From Ophiodon elongatus (lineage: Eukaryota; Chordata; Actinopteri; Perciformes; Hexagrammidae), in NCBI GenBank assembly GCA_016806645.1, contig JACSYO010001791.1, forward strand, positions 2,379,501 through 2,443,500: a stretch of 64,000 nt of DNA. Direction: 5' to 3'. Below are positions 27,001 to 38,497 of this stretch, one piece after another. The first letter of the stretch is position 1; every line of letters starts with the position of its first letter. The notes below the pieces were generated by a model. That model saw only the letters and a program-made list of their open reading frames with translations, made no database searches and had not been told where the DNA came from. A program made the translations under genes and the position numbers.

Positions 27001-27037
27001 TGAGTGAGTGAGTGTGTGAGTGAGTGTGTGCGTGTGT
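26945..27037. repeat. (TG)25 microsatellite with (GAGT)n tail
   Basis: Fifty bases of pure TG, then GAGAGAG and several GAGT/GTGT units. Likely highly polymorphic. It generates the long Cys-Val and Thr-His runs in overlapping frames, which are not genes. Confidence 0.95.
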
Positions 27038-27153
27038 CTGCAATTGAATAAACAAACTATGACAAAAACAGTTTTGTAGACTGGTTGTATACATCATAAC
27101 ACATCCAGGGCTTTCACAGCTGCAAAACTTGTAAATCAGGTCTGAGAACACTG

Positions 27154-27703
27154 ATGCAACATTCACACCAAACGCTAAGTGAATTTTTTGCGTGAGTAGA
27201 TTACATACAAAGTCAATGCAAAGACGCGAGTAACGCAAATTTCCGGCAGGCGGCGCGAATTATGCGAATGGCGCGACCCAAAAAATTTGCCTCATTCGCA
27301 CAAGTTGAAATTTTTAAACTCTGTCGAAAAATTTGCGTGAAGCCTATCAGCGTTGAGATGCTCCGCCTGTCATCACTGATGTCCTGCCGTTCAAACTGGC
27401 TACTGGTCAGCCTCAAGTAGCGCTGGAGGCGGCAATCATCCAGACGCAGTTCCTGGAGAAGATGTGTGAGGCTACGGATAATATCATGAACCCAAACACG
27501 AGGGCGTTTGATGTTCTGACATTTGTGGGACTTCCACAATATGTACAAATCAGAAATATTGGTTATTTCTTCCATGTTGGATGGCGGAAATGATAACTGT
27601 TTCCATGGAGATAAGCCACTCCGGCGCATCTAGCGCGAATGACGCGAATAGCCACAAATAGTCTGGCGAGTAAACTGCTTTGATTTTGGTGTGAACGCAG
27701 CAT
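27154..27703 (-). mobile_element. PIF/Harbinger element, internally deleted
   Basis: 550 bp with 19-bp inverted ends reading ATGCAACATTCACACCAAA and, from the other side, ATGCTGCGTTCACACCAAA (three mismatches). The subterminal regions are full of GCG words. It carries the start of a Harbinger transposase on the minus strand (see 27213-27575). A clear 3-bp duplication is not visible. The catalytic part is missing. Confidence 0.75.
27213..27575 (-). pseudogene. PIF/Harbinger transposase, N-terminal fragment
   Basis: From Met at 27575 the frame reads MEEITNISDLYILWKSH, then KRPRVWVHDIIRS and LLQELRLDDCRLQRYLRL, then SQFERQDISDDRRSIS. This matches the start of the Harbinger/HARBI1-like transposase, including the helix-turn-helix-like segment (LLQELRLDD.RFQRYFRL in relatives) and the RRSIS that precedes the catalytic domain. 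Then it becomes unrelated: the DDE domain has been deleted. The frame upstream of this Met is open but is terminal non-coding sequence. Dead copy; compare 7371. Confidence 0.7.
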
Positions 27704-27819
27704 AAGGGTGAAGTGGCCTGAGGATGTTTAGTGCCCGAATGCAAACTAATAAGTGAAACTGACGCTAGTTTCACTGTGGAAAATAAGGTGGAAGTTACAC
27801 ACAATGGCAATGTCTGTGT

Positions 27820-27903
27820 GAATGGATGAATGAGAAGCAAATTGTAAAGCGCATTATCCATTAAGGTAGAAAAGTGCTATATAAGTGCACTCCATTTACC
27901 ATT
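27820..27903 (+). mobile_element. 3' tail of a teleost LINE/SINE
   Basis: TGTAAAGCGCATTATCC, then TAGAAAAGTGCTATATAAG and CTCCATTTACCATTT, is the typical 3' end shared by fish L2-type LINEs and the SINEs they mobilise. Only the tail is present; upstream sequence runs to the Harbinger element. Confidence 0.65.
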
Positions 27904-29122
27904 TAGATTCTTGTGTCATAATTAAAGGCACTTTTAACTGTACCTCTGAGGCTAATTTGCTGCAACTCAATGTATAACTGCAGGAGCAACGGTGACATGG
28001 GGCAGACATCACTGTTAACGACAAGCCACACACTGAGGCACGCACTCAAGAGGAGGCGTGAGCTGCCATTTTAATTTTGTTCTTGATAATTGAAATTGTG
28101 AGCCTAATATTTATGGCAGTGGTTATTGAACCCCACGAATGAACCACAGGGCAAATTTCCTTTGGCGTCCATTTCTAATGTAAAATAAAGCTTTAACTAT
28201 CTGCTAAAATTATAAAGTAATGTACCTACTTCACACAACAATCACACAACAGTGATGACTAGGAAAACATGTATTAGGATAGTGATAAAAGCAGTAAAAG
28301 CACAGAAAAGAAAAAGTATATTTTAATCAGAAATGTAAAACAGGAAATGAAAAATTTAGTATTTTCTACCTAACTTAAATTTTTCCCGTGCCTCAATGTC
28401 ATGGTCTCTAAAAAATCTAAAGAATCCCTCATAGTTCAGCTTGGCAGAAGATTCACAGAAGTCCCACATTTAACATACAGCACATAGGGACATCTGCCAT
28501 TTCCAGTACCCTGCAAACATGACTGTCACACTTATGGATCTAAACAGCATGTGTGCCAAGGGCTGTGAGGAGAGGGAAGCAGGGAGTCGTTGATATGTAG
28601 CACATTATATTTAGCGTTTCTTGGTGCATTTATGAATACAGAATACTGCTGCCACTAAGACCGTCTGGCTCGATAGAATTATTTAAATTTTATTAAATTT
28701 TTTTTAACTTGAATAAAATGGTGCATGGTAAATACAGTGCACGAAGCAGCAAACAGTGAGTGACTTCGGACACAGTGTAACTCTCATAGACACATACTTC
28801 CATGCACACTAAACATCTACAGTCAAGCTTTGGTGGAGTTGTTCGTGGACTTTCGCTGGGAACAGTGCCCAAGTGTTTTAACACAGCCCTCATTAATGTC
28901 TCGGCTTTGCTTCCATCCCATAGAGAACAATAAATGCATTTGTTGACAGTAATGTGTCACACTTTCTGTCTGTCTGGGGCTTTAGAGTCTCATGAATCCA
29001 TAAATAATTGAATTTTATTAAGAACACTAAAGTTGAGGCATCAACACCGCTAATGTCGTGCTGCTAGCTAACTAAACCTGCCAACAGAAGGGAACAATAG
29101 TGGAGTCTTGCTTCAGCCGTGT

Positions 29123-29179
29123 AATTTGTGCTCTCGAATCACTAATTTGTGCCCTCAAATTAGTGATTTGTGCTCTCGA
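29123..29179. repeat. Three short direct repeats forming a 13-bp perfect palindrome
   Basis: AATTTGTGCTCTCGAA-like units occur three times about 21 bases apart (near 29123, 29143 and 29166). AATCACTAATTTG (29137-29149) and CAAATTAGTGATT (29156-29168) are perfect reverse complements around a 6-base loop. TTTGTGCTCTCGA is exactly repeated at 29125 and 29167. Confidence 0.9.
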
Positions 29180-30447
29180 TTTAATATTGTTATTGCCGTG
29201 AGACACCTACTTTCAAGCTCTCTCTCTTGCTCTCCTGCCGCTGATACATAGACCACAAAGCTAAACCACAATGAATAGTATCCAGTAGCCGTAACTAGAC
29301 TGCTTCCTCACACAGGACAGCGCCTGAACGTCAGGCTCTCTTCCACATTCAAAACTATTTGTGTGGCTTTAGTTGGTGGAAGTGCACACTCCGACCGTGC
29401 CAAAATCACCCTTTATCTTTCCTGAATTTTGAGTTTAGCCTTTTTCAGACTGTAAAACATTAGCAGGAACGATACTTTCATTTGGAATAAAGCAGCCATA
29501 CTCAGCCCTGAGCTCCATCAAATCTTTGTTGAATTTATATCTGACCGTCAACTGGACAAACAGACACTAACAAGTGTGCTCATGTTACCGCTTAAACTCA
29601 GTATCTGCGTCCTACTTTACATTGACTCTAACGAGCAATTCAGGCATCATGTTTGTGATGGAGATTTAGATATCTAATGTTGTTTTACAGTATATCAGGT
29701 TACAATGCCACCTAATCTAATTCATCTTTTTTTTTTATGTGGTGTGGAACAACAAAACTTGAGGGACGATGCTCACTCTCACCCATTCGTGTGTAGTAGT
29801 AACAACTGTTCACGTCGTTGTGTGTAAAAGCCAACTCAGCTGTGCGTAACAGAGCTTAGAGCGGTCAATGGAGTAAGAGCTCATGCTGCACAGAGCCATC
29901 TCTCCCTCTCTTCTGCACATCAGCGAGCACTGAACTTCAATTTACCAACAGTGGTCATGTGCTTTTTGATATTTAACTGTATACTCTCTTGGAAAAGCTG
30001 TCTGGATGAAATGTCTCCAACAGTACATGGGCATGCTACTGGTCATCATGTAATTTCATGCATATCAGGCTACAACATCATCTGCTCTGCTGTTTTTAGA
30101 CTATTATTTGTCATTGGAAGTACAGCGAAAAATGTTGTGGCGCTCATTTCCTTCAGCAGCCGCAGAGATGAAGCCCGCGCTTGGTGCACTCATCAAGTAG
30201 AAGTTCTTTATTACAAAGAAGAGAGTGGCCGTATTTTTTCTAGGTCAAAGGGAGGGTCAAAATAAAGTATTGATAAGGCTTGAGGGGGTGTTCTGTCTAA
30301 GAAAAAAAAAAGAAATACAATAAAATTAAATATAATATGAGACAATATTAAATTGAGAGCATGCATTGTAGAGATAGTTGAAAGAAAGATGAGTAATTGC
30401 AGAACACAAGCTTTTATTTTTAATTAGGGACACTGGTTGCCCTGAAC

Positions 30448-30480
30448 CCTGTTAAAGTGCTTAAAATGCACTTTAACAGG
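30448..30480. repeat. Perfect 13-bp hairpin
   Basis: CCTGTTAAAGTGC, loop TTAAAAT, GCACTTTAACAGG. All 13 pairs match; pairing stops outside the arms. Too short for a typical microRNA precursor. No U-rich tract follows, so not a terminator. Confidence 0.9.
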
Positions 30481-30837
30481 CATAAAGAGCAAAGCAGAAT
30501 GGATGAATTGTTAGAGGACAAACACATTAGTTAGAGTCAGTAAACATGAACATTGAAATGACTATCTAAAAGCTATTTAGATACTCATTCTTTAACTGAA
30601 CATTCACTCTGCCCTTTATATGTCTATGATAGAACTGGTCCGACACAGTGTGAGACAATCCGTCACTGCTAGATGTAATCCAGCCAGAATCAAAGATTAC
30701 AACTTGTATAAAAACTGACTATTGATTAATAATTACATTAGAGATTACTATCAGCGAGAGGCATTCATGCTTTATCAATGTAAAGTGACCGTTAGTGGCT
30801 TTGACTGTATTGTTGGACTAGCAGAGTTCAGTGAAAA

Positions 30838-30928
30838 TAGGGTCCTGTGTCTCGCTTAAGAGCACCTCGGCAGTGGGCGACCCAATAGTTCCCACGCCGA
30901 GTCCTTTCGGACTGAGCTACTGCCGCAG
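30838..30928 (-). mobile_element. tRNA-headed SINE fragment
   Basis: On the minus strand GCGGCAGTAGCTCAGTCCG contains a pol III A box. GGACTCGGCGTGGGAAC and GGGTCGCC follow, then directly CACTGCCGAGGTGCTCTTAAG. This is the arrangement of a fish tRNA-derived SINE with the B-box region and part of the body deleted. Not a functional tRNA. Confidence 0.65.
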
Positions 30929-30986
30929 AGAATTGTATGGTCTTTACACACCAGGGCTTTCCTTTGGCCGATTCATTTGCACATCA

Positions 30987-31006
30987 ATATATATATATAT
31001 ATATAT
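30987..31006. repeat. (AT)n microsatellite
   Basis: Ten AT units followed by TTATATA. Confidence 0.9.
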
Positions 31007-31274
31007 TTATATAAAAAGCTACGTAGTTTTCTTTCTGGAACAAGATTGACATTTCTGAGCTCAAATAAAGGCATTAACCAATCACTTTGTGCGGAACAAT
31101 ATCCAAAACGTACAAGAATGCACAACAACACAGAACCTCCGTAGTCCAAACCAAGATGGTAAGCGTTTTCATTCATTCAGCCCTGACAAAGGCACCACAT
31201 ACCAGATCCACTCCTTCCTTTCTTACCTTTCACAATAAAACCCCTAGAAATATACACTGCACAACTGTTTACTA

Positions 31275-31321
31275 GAGGGAACTCAAAATTCCAAGGAATT
31301 CCAAAGAACTCAAAATTCCAC
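31275..31321. repeat. Short direct repeat AACTCAAAATTCCA
   Basis: AACTCAAAATTCCAAGG and AACTCAAAATTCCACGG lie 27 bases apart, with GGAATTCC between. Confidence 0.7.
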
Positions 31322-31952
31322 GGGGGGTCAGATCCTTGGCCCAAGCATCTGTGTGGAGCTTGCATTGTTCACTTTAGTCTCACCATATTGATCTCAGTAA
31401 CAATGGGTTGAAAAACCTCAATGCACTTTATGACTCAGCAGATTGGTTCTGCAGTTAGTCACACAACCTTTTTTTATTTATTTTTTACTTGGCAGAAACA
31501 AAGTTTCTTAATGACACACACACTGAAACTGTTGAGTGGCTGAAAATAAGAAAGCACGTAAAAATTCTCTCCAACACAATAGTTTGATCAATCAGTATGC
31601 CAGGAAGAGCATTGTTTAACTTATCACGGGGGGGAAATCTACACTGTGGAGATACACTGACTGGAGGCTTCACCTTGGATAACATCCAGTGTAACATTCA
31701 GCTGCTTCTTAATTGAATGGTGAAGATTATACCGTGTGCCCGAAGGGGCCCGCGAGTGTCAGCCATTTGGCTTTGCGGAGCTCCTTTGAGAGCAAACACA
31801 GTAACCACATTTGCCTCTAACTGAAAGTAAAAACATCCTGTAAATTAGAAGCTACAGCACCATTATTGGGGTGGTTGTAGTTTCCCCTCAAGGATACAGA
31901 CAGGCGAAGGAGTCAGGTGGAACTGACCACTGGCTAAACCCCTCTTAGTTTA

Positions 31953-31956
<4 letters not shown>

Positions 31957-31999
<43 letters not shown>
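31957..31999. repeat. (TA)n microsatellite
   Basis: About 21 uninterrupted TA units; self-complementary. Confidence 0.95.
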
Positions 32000-32001
<2 letters not shown>

Positions 32002-32085
32002 TTTGAAAATACAAGGCTAAAAGTCCCTTTTTACACTCTCATTAATTCACAAATCTCTCTGTCTCTCACTTTCCAGCTTCTACTC

Positions 32086-32160
32086 CAGGGGTATTCAATT
32101 AAAATTCAACGAGGTCCATTTAGAGAGAATTTCCTTATGCAAAGGTCCGGAACATCACAA
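32086..32160 (+). mobile_element. Possible left end of a hAT-like element
   Basis: CAGGGGTATTCAATTAAAAT followed by AACGAGGTCC and AAAGGTCCGG resembles a common fish hAT end. The matching right end was not found within the next kilobase, so extent and family are uncertain. Confidence 0.3.
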
Positions 32161-32599
32161 TAATGTCTAACTTGCCATATGTATTGAAGTAGCCTCATAG
32201 TTTAAGTATTTACGTCTGTATGTAATCAACAACTGACTGTCATTTCAAATATAGAAGGTTCAATTGAACGATATCGAAATAATATTTATTGTCAGATTTC
32301 AAATTGAACTGGATGAATTATAAATAATTCATACTCTAATAATACATAATTGATCTTCTCTCATTTCTAGTAAAATAAGGACTGGATACATTTTTCTTAA
32401 AATAAATTCTTAATTTTGAAGTGAAATCGACCAAAAAAGCCACAATATTATATTCTTCTCACTTTCTAAAAATAGAAATTTGTGTGCAGGGACTTTATCT
32501 GTGGTTATTGAAACCACTTGTTTCAGCTCTATTCTCGTCTCTGTTAACATCATTGTTGGACAGTGAATTACTGTGTTAGGATTCTGTTCCTATTGGGCT

Positions 32600-35500
32600 C
32601 TTAGGTTTATTTTTCTGTGCCTTTAACTGCTTTTGGGAAGAATAAACATATAAGAGTCTGTACATTCTTTGTTAAAGGCCATGTGAAATAACTTCTCTGA
32701 CTCACGTTATCTCCGACTGTTGGCTCTCTCGCTCCCCGTCTCTTACACGTGTGTCTATCTCACTCGAGTCGAGGGCGATACTTATCGGAATACACACATT
32801 TAATTGGCCGAGTAGCTTACTGTGATGTGAATTACAACGCATCACATTGGTCGGCGTGTTTCATGGACCGCTGAACAAGTGCTAGAAAAGCTGCTGCAGT
32901 TAAAATTTCTCAATTATAGATTGATTGATCAATTTCGTTGTCAGTTTAGTACAAATGGACGTAGAATAATAATAATAGACTGTGGGAATATTTCTGTAGA
33001 AAGCATGGCATAACTACCCCCCTAAGTATGACTTTGTCACGTTGGAGTCTAATCGCCAAAGACTCTCCACAAGTTTAACTTTACTGTGCAACATGTAATA
33101 AATGCACAAGTTCACTCTAAATGAAGTCCTTCCTGATCAAGTTGCAGTCAGTTCATACAAAACTTTTTCTTTCCGTTTTTTTTTTTATAGATGAAATATA
33201 TACTGCTGCTAATATTTTTGCAGGAAGTATTTACTGGAACATTTCCAGAGCCTGACGAAAGCTTTTGATTTTTTTCCACCAGCAAACAGTACAGATGTAC
33301 AATATTTCTGTACAGTTCTAATGAGCATCATTACTCCTGCATTGATGCAATGCCAAATGAGCTCATTGAATTTTTAAAAAGGCACGGTTATTTAAAGCAA
33401 GCGATTTGAACGTCAAATCTGCATCATAAATCTGCTTGAGACTCACATTACAGCAATTAAGCATATTTCCCAAGCCCATTAGCAATTAACTGGATGGTGT
33501 TAGGGTGGTGGTGTGCAGATTTAAGAAGTTCTATGAACTTGAGGGGGGTGGGGGGTGACATGGTGAATTGCTATACTCTGTATGAAGTGATGGGGTCACA
33601 AAGAGCTCACATCAGAGGACAGGCCTGAACAGATGGTGAGTGCATGCAGCTTCACTAAAACACAGCCACAAGAACATTTCTGAATAACCTACTAAGATCT
33701 TTACCACTGACTCTGGCTGCGAGTATAATGAGTCATCTTGCATTCCACTGCACAGTCCAGTTCTCATATGTCAAACCTCTGCCAAGACATTCTCTCCTCG
33801 CCCGCATGTGGCATATTCTCTTTTCACAACACGTCTTTATATTTCCTCCCAATCCCCGTCTCTTTTGATTCTCTATAGGGGGATCAGGAAGGGGCCTTTG
33901 CTGAGGAATTTAATTCTTGAGTCAGTGCGAAGAAGTGACTGCGTTGTATTAGAGGAAGCACAATGTTCAAGACTATCGCTGTAGTCCAGTGAGCGAGAAA
34001 TCTCGCAAACACAAACACATGATAAGCCCTGCCTGTCCCGCTTCTTGACAGAATGCTGAAATTGTGTGATTGTTGCAGCTGTGAGAAATCTCTCAGGTGA
34101 AAAATACAACACAGGGCAGCTCCACTGCAGCTCCCACTTATTTGGCAGATATTGGACTCGACATGTCACGGCATCACCACAATACATGACAGCAGCAAAA
34201 TTAAAAACACCAAGAAAGAGAGAGAGAGAGAGAATGAGAGAGAGACACAGAGAGAGAGAGAGAGATTTGAAATTATGGGGAAAAAACATTTACTTTGATA
34301 TTTTTCATGTATTGCATGATTTTGCTGACAAGATTTTCTAAAACCAATTTTCAATTACTAAGCTACTAAACTAAATTATACTTTAGTATTCTTCAAATTC
34401 AGCAACTAGACTGAATGTTACAGCACACATTGTAACCTCGAACAAAGCGTTCTTTCGTCAGCGCTTTTGAAACCATTTTGAACATCTTCAGTAAAACACA
34501 GTGATAACAGGCGCAGAACAAGCAGGTGCGGTCGTGTCTATCAGCAGGGATTCCTGATGATATGTTATCTGTGTTTTAAAAAAGCTCCCATGGGAGGAGA
34601 GTTCCAATTATGCTGCTGGATGCCATGGGAAGTAGATGCCGGAGACATTTCTATAGGTGTGCAATTACCTTATGTATTATATAACATACAATACTTATTT
34701 TTCTAAATATTACCACATCTAACACTAATGAATTAAAGGTGCAACATTATAATTTCCTTTGTGCTGCTGTGTGCTGTAGAACATTGAAGTAGTCTAAAAT
34801 AAGACGTTATTAACACCTTCGCACAGCACATTTTCAGGTTGCTAGATCCCCGCCTTATGACGTCAAAGCAGTGCGAGAAAAAAATTAAACAGGTTCACAC
34901 TTTTACTGGTGAAAAGAGGGTGAAAACACAGATGTAGAAGGGAGAAAAGTTCTGCCTACCACCGTCGAGGCATAATTAAAACTTGGGGGGGGTCAGGTGT
35001 GCCTCAGCCCGCTGCCTTCACCAGGTGTTAAATCAACAAGTTGTGTTAACTGCCGACAATCCACATGTCCAGATCCGTGTCTCTAAGAGCGTCCCACAGG
35101 GACACGTGCATGAAGCACATCAGCCCCCAAGACGGATGTCCTTCAGCGCTCACAGTTCACGAGGCAGAGCAATTTGCACAAGCGATTCTAGCTCTTAACA
35201 AGCCAACCGACGCAGAAACGCAGCGAGCACACGGCACAGTGTGATGGCCCGAGACGACTGAGAGCCATCAGTGCGAGAGGCTGACATGCAACATGCACAT
35301 GGTCCATTAGCGCGCACATAAGATATCCCTTTCTCTGCCTTTTCTCCCCTTCGAAAGGGAATCAAGTTAACAAGGAAGCTTTTGAGTGGCATGTTTGCCT
35401 CGTCACAACATCTAAAGCCACGCCTTGCGGTGAAGCACAACTCTAACTTATTGCAATAAAAAACGACTCAAAGGGACATGTTTTACATTCATTTACTGAA

Positions 35501-36409
35501 TGTTGTGCATCAGGCTTCAACCGGAGGATCCTTGTTGTCTGTGTGGAGTTACACGAGTTGGTAGGAGCTGTGGGTCATGGGTACAGATTGAACAGCTGTG
35601 CTCCTAACACGGGCGTCAGCGACAAGCAGGGAGCACAGTGCAGCGGGATCAGTGCAGCGGACCACTTTAAAGGCCTTTGGTGTGTGAGGTGAGGCATAGA
35701 GGAAGGGACCGCATCCCTTCCCCAGCGGTCTGTCTGCAGGTAGTGGAGTAAATATTTGTAAAATAAAGTGTTGGTTGGTAAAGTTTAGTTTGATGTAGCA
35801 TTGCGGGATGTGAGGTAAAAAGAAAATCCCCCAGCCATAACATAATTTTTTTTAAATTCAGATTTAATCAAAGCACATAAAAAAAGACATTCTTAGCTGG
35901 AACAAATTAATGTTTTAATTTATTTCAAAGTGTTTCTCAGTGTCATATTCAGATTATCTATTCATTGGCACCGACCTCCATCTGAGCTCAAAAGGTGACA
36001 GTATTTGTCAAAATCCCCAAAGCATCTCTGAGGTACCATGACAAATAGTATTTGGAAAGGATGAGCAACATTTCATTCAAGTGTCAGTCATGAGATGAAA
36101 AGGCAAAGTCCTTATTTATCTTTGAAAAATGTGTTGCTCCAATTCCAATTTTATTGAAAGAATTCCAAAAAAATAATATTGCATGGGAAGGAGTTGGATG
36201 TGGCTAACTGTACATTTTTGGAAATGTCCAGATGATTCCAAAAACCACACAATATTTCCAAATAGAATTTTTCATTTGTCAACATTGTGTTCATTTGTTT
36301 GTGTATTACTTTCAGTGTTTTGTGTTTCTACTGTAAAATGACACTTGATTTCTCGGATTAAGACGTCTTTAAAAAGCAGGAGTGGCTTAAGGACAAGTAC
36401 TTTGCTATA
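32600..36409. other. Intron stretch without recognised genes
   Basis: No coding features supported. Frames at 33873-34289, 34983-35198 and 35195-35440 lack motifs; the first includes the (GA)n tract. The region 34980-35450 is less AT-rich than its surroundings, without visible repeats. Confidence 0.4.
34216..34265. repeat. (GA)n-rich microsatellite
   Basis: Interrupted AG/GA run (AGAGAG, ATGAGAG, ACACAG, AGAGAG). Purine-only strand over most of 50 bp. Confidence 0.9.
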
Positions 36410-36869
36410 GTGGTGTAACGGTTCCGTATGGATCCCCCCTCATGGTTTGGCACGCATGTGCACCGCAGATTAAATCACACAGTTTAACGTTAACCATTAC
36501 AGTGTGAAATAAAGTTTTACTGACCATCATTATCTGTCAATATTCAGTAAAATATGCGATCAGAACATCATAAATTACTATGACAAAGTAAAAGGACGAG
36601 AGAGTTTTTTATGGTTTGTATTGACTTCAGAGCGGTTTAAATGATTTTTTGGGGACGGTGGCAGCTGTATAATCAAACAACAAAGGGATCCGCATCTGCC
36701 AATATGGATCATCAATGATAGGCAATTAGTATCGGCAGGCAAAAAAACGTGATCAGGGATCTGTAAATGGTATTTTCATTTTGTGCTGATCCGATCCGTG
36801 TTCTGATCCGTGACTCTTATTCGTGATACGATCCGAACTGTGAGTTTTATGATCCGTTGCACCACTCCT
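36410..36869 (+). mobile_element. hAT-like non-autonomous element
   Basis: Left GTGGTGTAACGG and right CCGTTGCACCAC form inverted ends with one mismatch. Possible duplications TTGCTATA (36402-36409) and CTGCTATA (36870-36877) flank it. The right 200 bp, with GATCCGATCCGTG and GATACGATCCGAAC, matches the inverted copy at 26104-26290. No transposase frame. Confidence 0.6.
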
Positions 36870-38497
36870 CTGCTATAATACCAAGCTGGACATGCACATT
36901 AAATGATGTTCACCCACTGACTCACACGCAGTCAAACTCTGTTCTGGTTTAAACCAGCTGCGACTCAGCCTTCTACATCTACTGCCTGAATTCATCAACC
37001 CTGCAGAATCAGGACAAAAAAAATGCATCAGCATGAAAAGTATGTCCATATTTGAAGTTAAACCATGAAACACATTATTGAAGGTCATAAAATCTGGTCA
37101 GTTTACTTCCAAACTGTGTAGTACAGAAGCCATAAGAAGATCACAGAAGCTATGATAGCAATATATCTGAAATAACTTGAGCAAGCAAAAATTGAGATTT
37201 CATACCAACTAAAACTACTTTCACACTCAACAAAAAACCCACTGACACCCACTAACATCTACCTTCAATAGAAAAGATTACAAAGACTCTGCAGTAGTCA
37301 CAGCTTTTTATCGGCTCCAGCTCCAATCAGCAGTGATGGACACGTGACACCAGAGTAGAAATTAATATTTTCTCCCCTTTTTCTGGTGCGATGCTATGTG
37401 ACGTTGAAGTGTATATTTAATAAATGAAATCAACAGGGATTTGGACAATAATAATAATTGAATTCATGTACAAAAAATACAATTCATGTGCTCTCCTCAA
37501 AGAACCGGACCTCGCTGATCATCAAACTTCATTCAAACTCTACAGAAACAAAATAAAAGAAGAAGAAAGTCACCGTTTGCTAACCCCACTCGCGGTGCCG
37601 GCTGACATGTCTGTGATGTCGAGCGTGACACACAGAAAAACAGTGAGGCCAGTGCAACAGCACGGCACACTCGCAAGGAAAAAGGAGTCTATCAATGTTT
37701 TTTTTCAGGATTTCCAGTGTTAAAAAAAAAGAAAAACCTGCGTTAATGCTCATTTTGGTGGAAAAAGGGAAAAAGTCTCCTCCGTCTTCCAGAAGCAGGA
37801 GACTCTAACACTACCAGAGCATAACTCTGAAAATTGCCATCTCCAGCAAAGCTGTTTTCATATCTCATTAATGTATTTTCAAAGAAATACATCAAAATAT
37901 GAGAATATTAATTGATAACTATATCAAGATTATCTAAAGCAGTTGCAATCAATTCCCTGAGTTTGACTTCCTTATGTTCCATCTTATCAGGTTATCTCTC
38001 AACAGTTGATCTCACTGATTTCTAACTGTTGCAGGTAACACAATGTAAAATCAATCTGATGGTTTTCTAGCCTTTCACATTAAACAATAAAGGCTTTGTG
38101 ATTTCTGACAAGAACACGGGGTATTAATGATGCTCCGAAGGCAGATCATTTTGAGCTTTTATGTTCTTAAACGCCAAAGAAACCTCACATTATGTCAGAG
38201 ACAAGTGTGAATTCCACAGCAGCTTAGTGTTGCTCGACTGGTGGGAAGGTATATTCTCGCTACAGCTAAGCCTGTGATGATCAGGACTATTTAAAGCAAC
38301 AGCACGCCAACTGTGGAGGGTGAATAACAACCAAGGAGCAGTTCAGCAGATGTTGGGTGTCATATTATAGTCATGCATTTGTAGATGAAGCTGCAATGAG
38401 CCGTTCCTGCTGCACATGTAATGCCTTCACACAAAGTACATTATTCATACATTTCACAGTGTGTAACCACATCTCTTTCTCTCTTCCTCTCCCGTAG

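Larger units (their letters stand above)
27904..30837. other. Intron stretch without recognised genes
   Basis: No coding features. Contains the small repeat/palindrome at 29123-29179 and the hairpin at 30448-30480. The plus frame 29951-30265 has no known motif. Confidence 0.4.
1..38497 (+). other. Upstream intron of the mGlu receptor gene (partial)
   Basis: Exon A is internal, so the sequence before it is intron at least up to the preceding coding exon. That exon should encode the signal peptide and first part of the binding domain, with a GLFPVH-type motif and the SVS segment before the LRLF-IPQ junction. I see no frame in this interval with those features, so the intron probably exceeds 38.5 kb. 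The open frames here (mostly 60-140 codons) show no recognisable domain except transposon relics listed separately. An alternative promoter or first exon inside this interval cannot be excluded by eye. Confidence 0.75.

Noticed and set aside
26683..27238. Frames with long Cys-Val or Thr-His runs suggesting a repetitive protein.
   Set aside because: They are translations of the (TG)n microsatellite.
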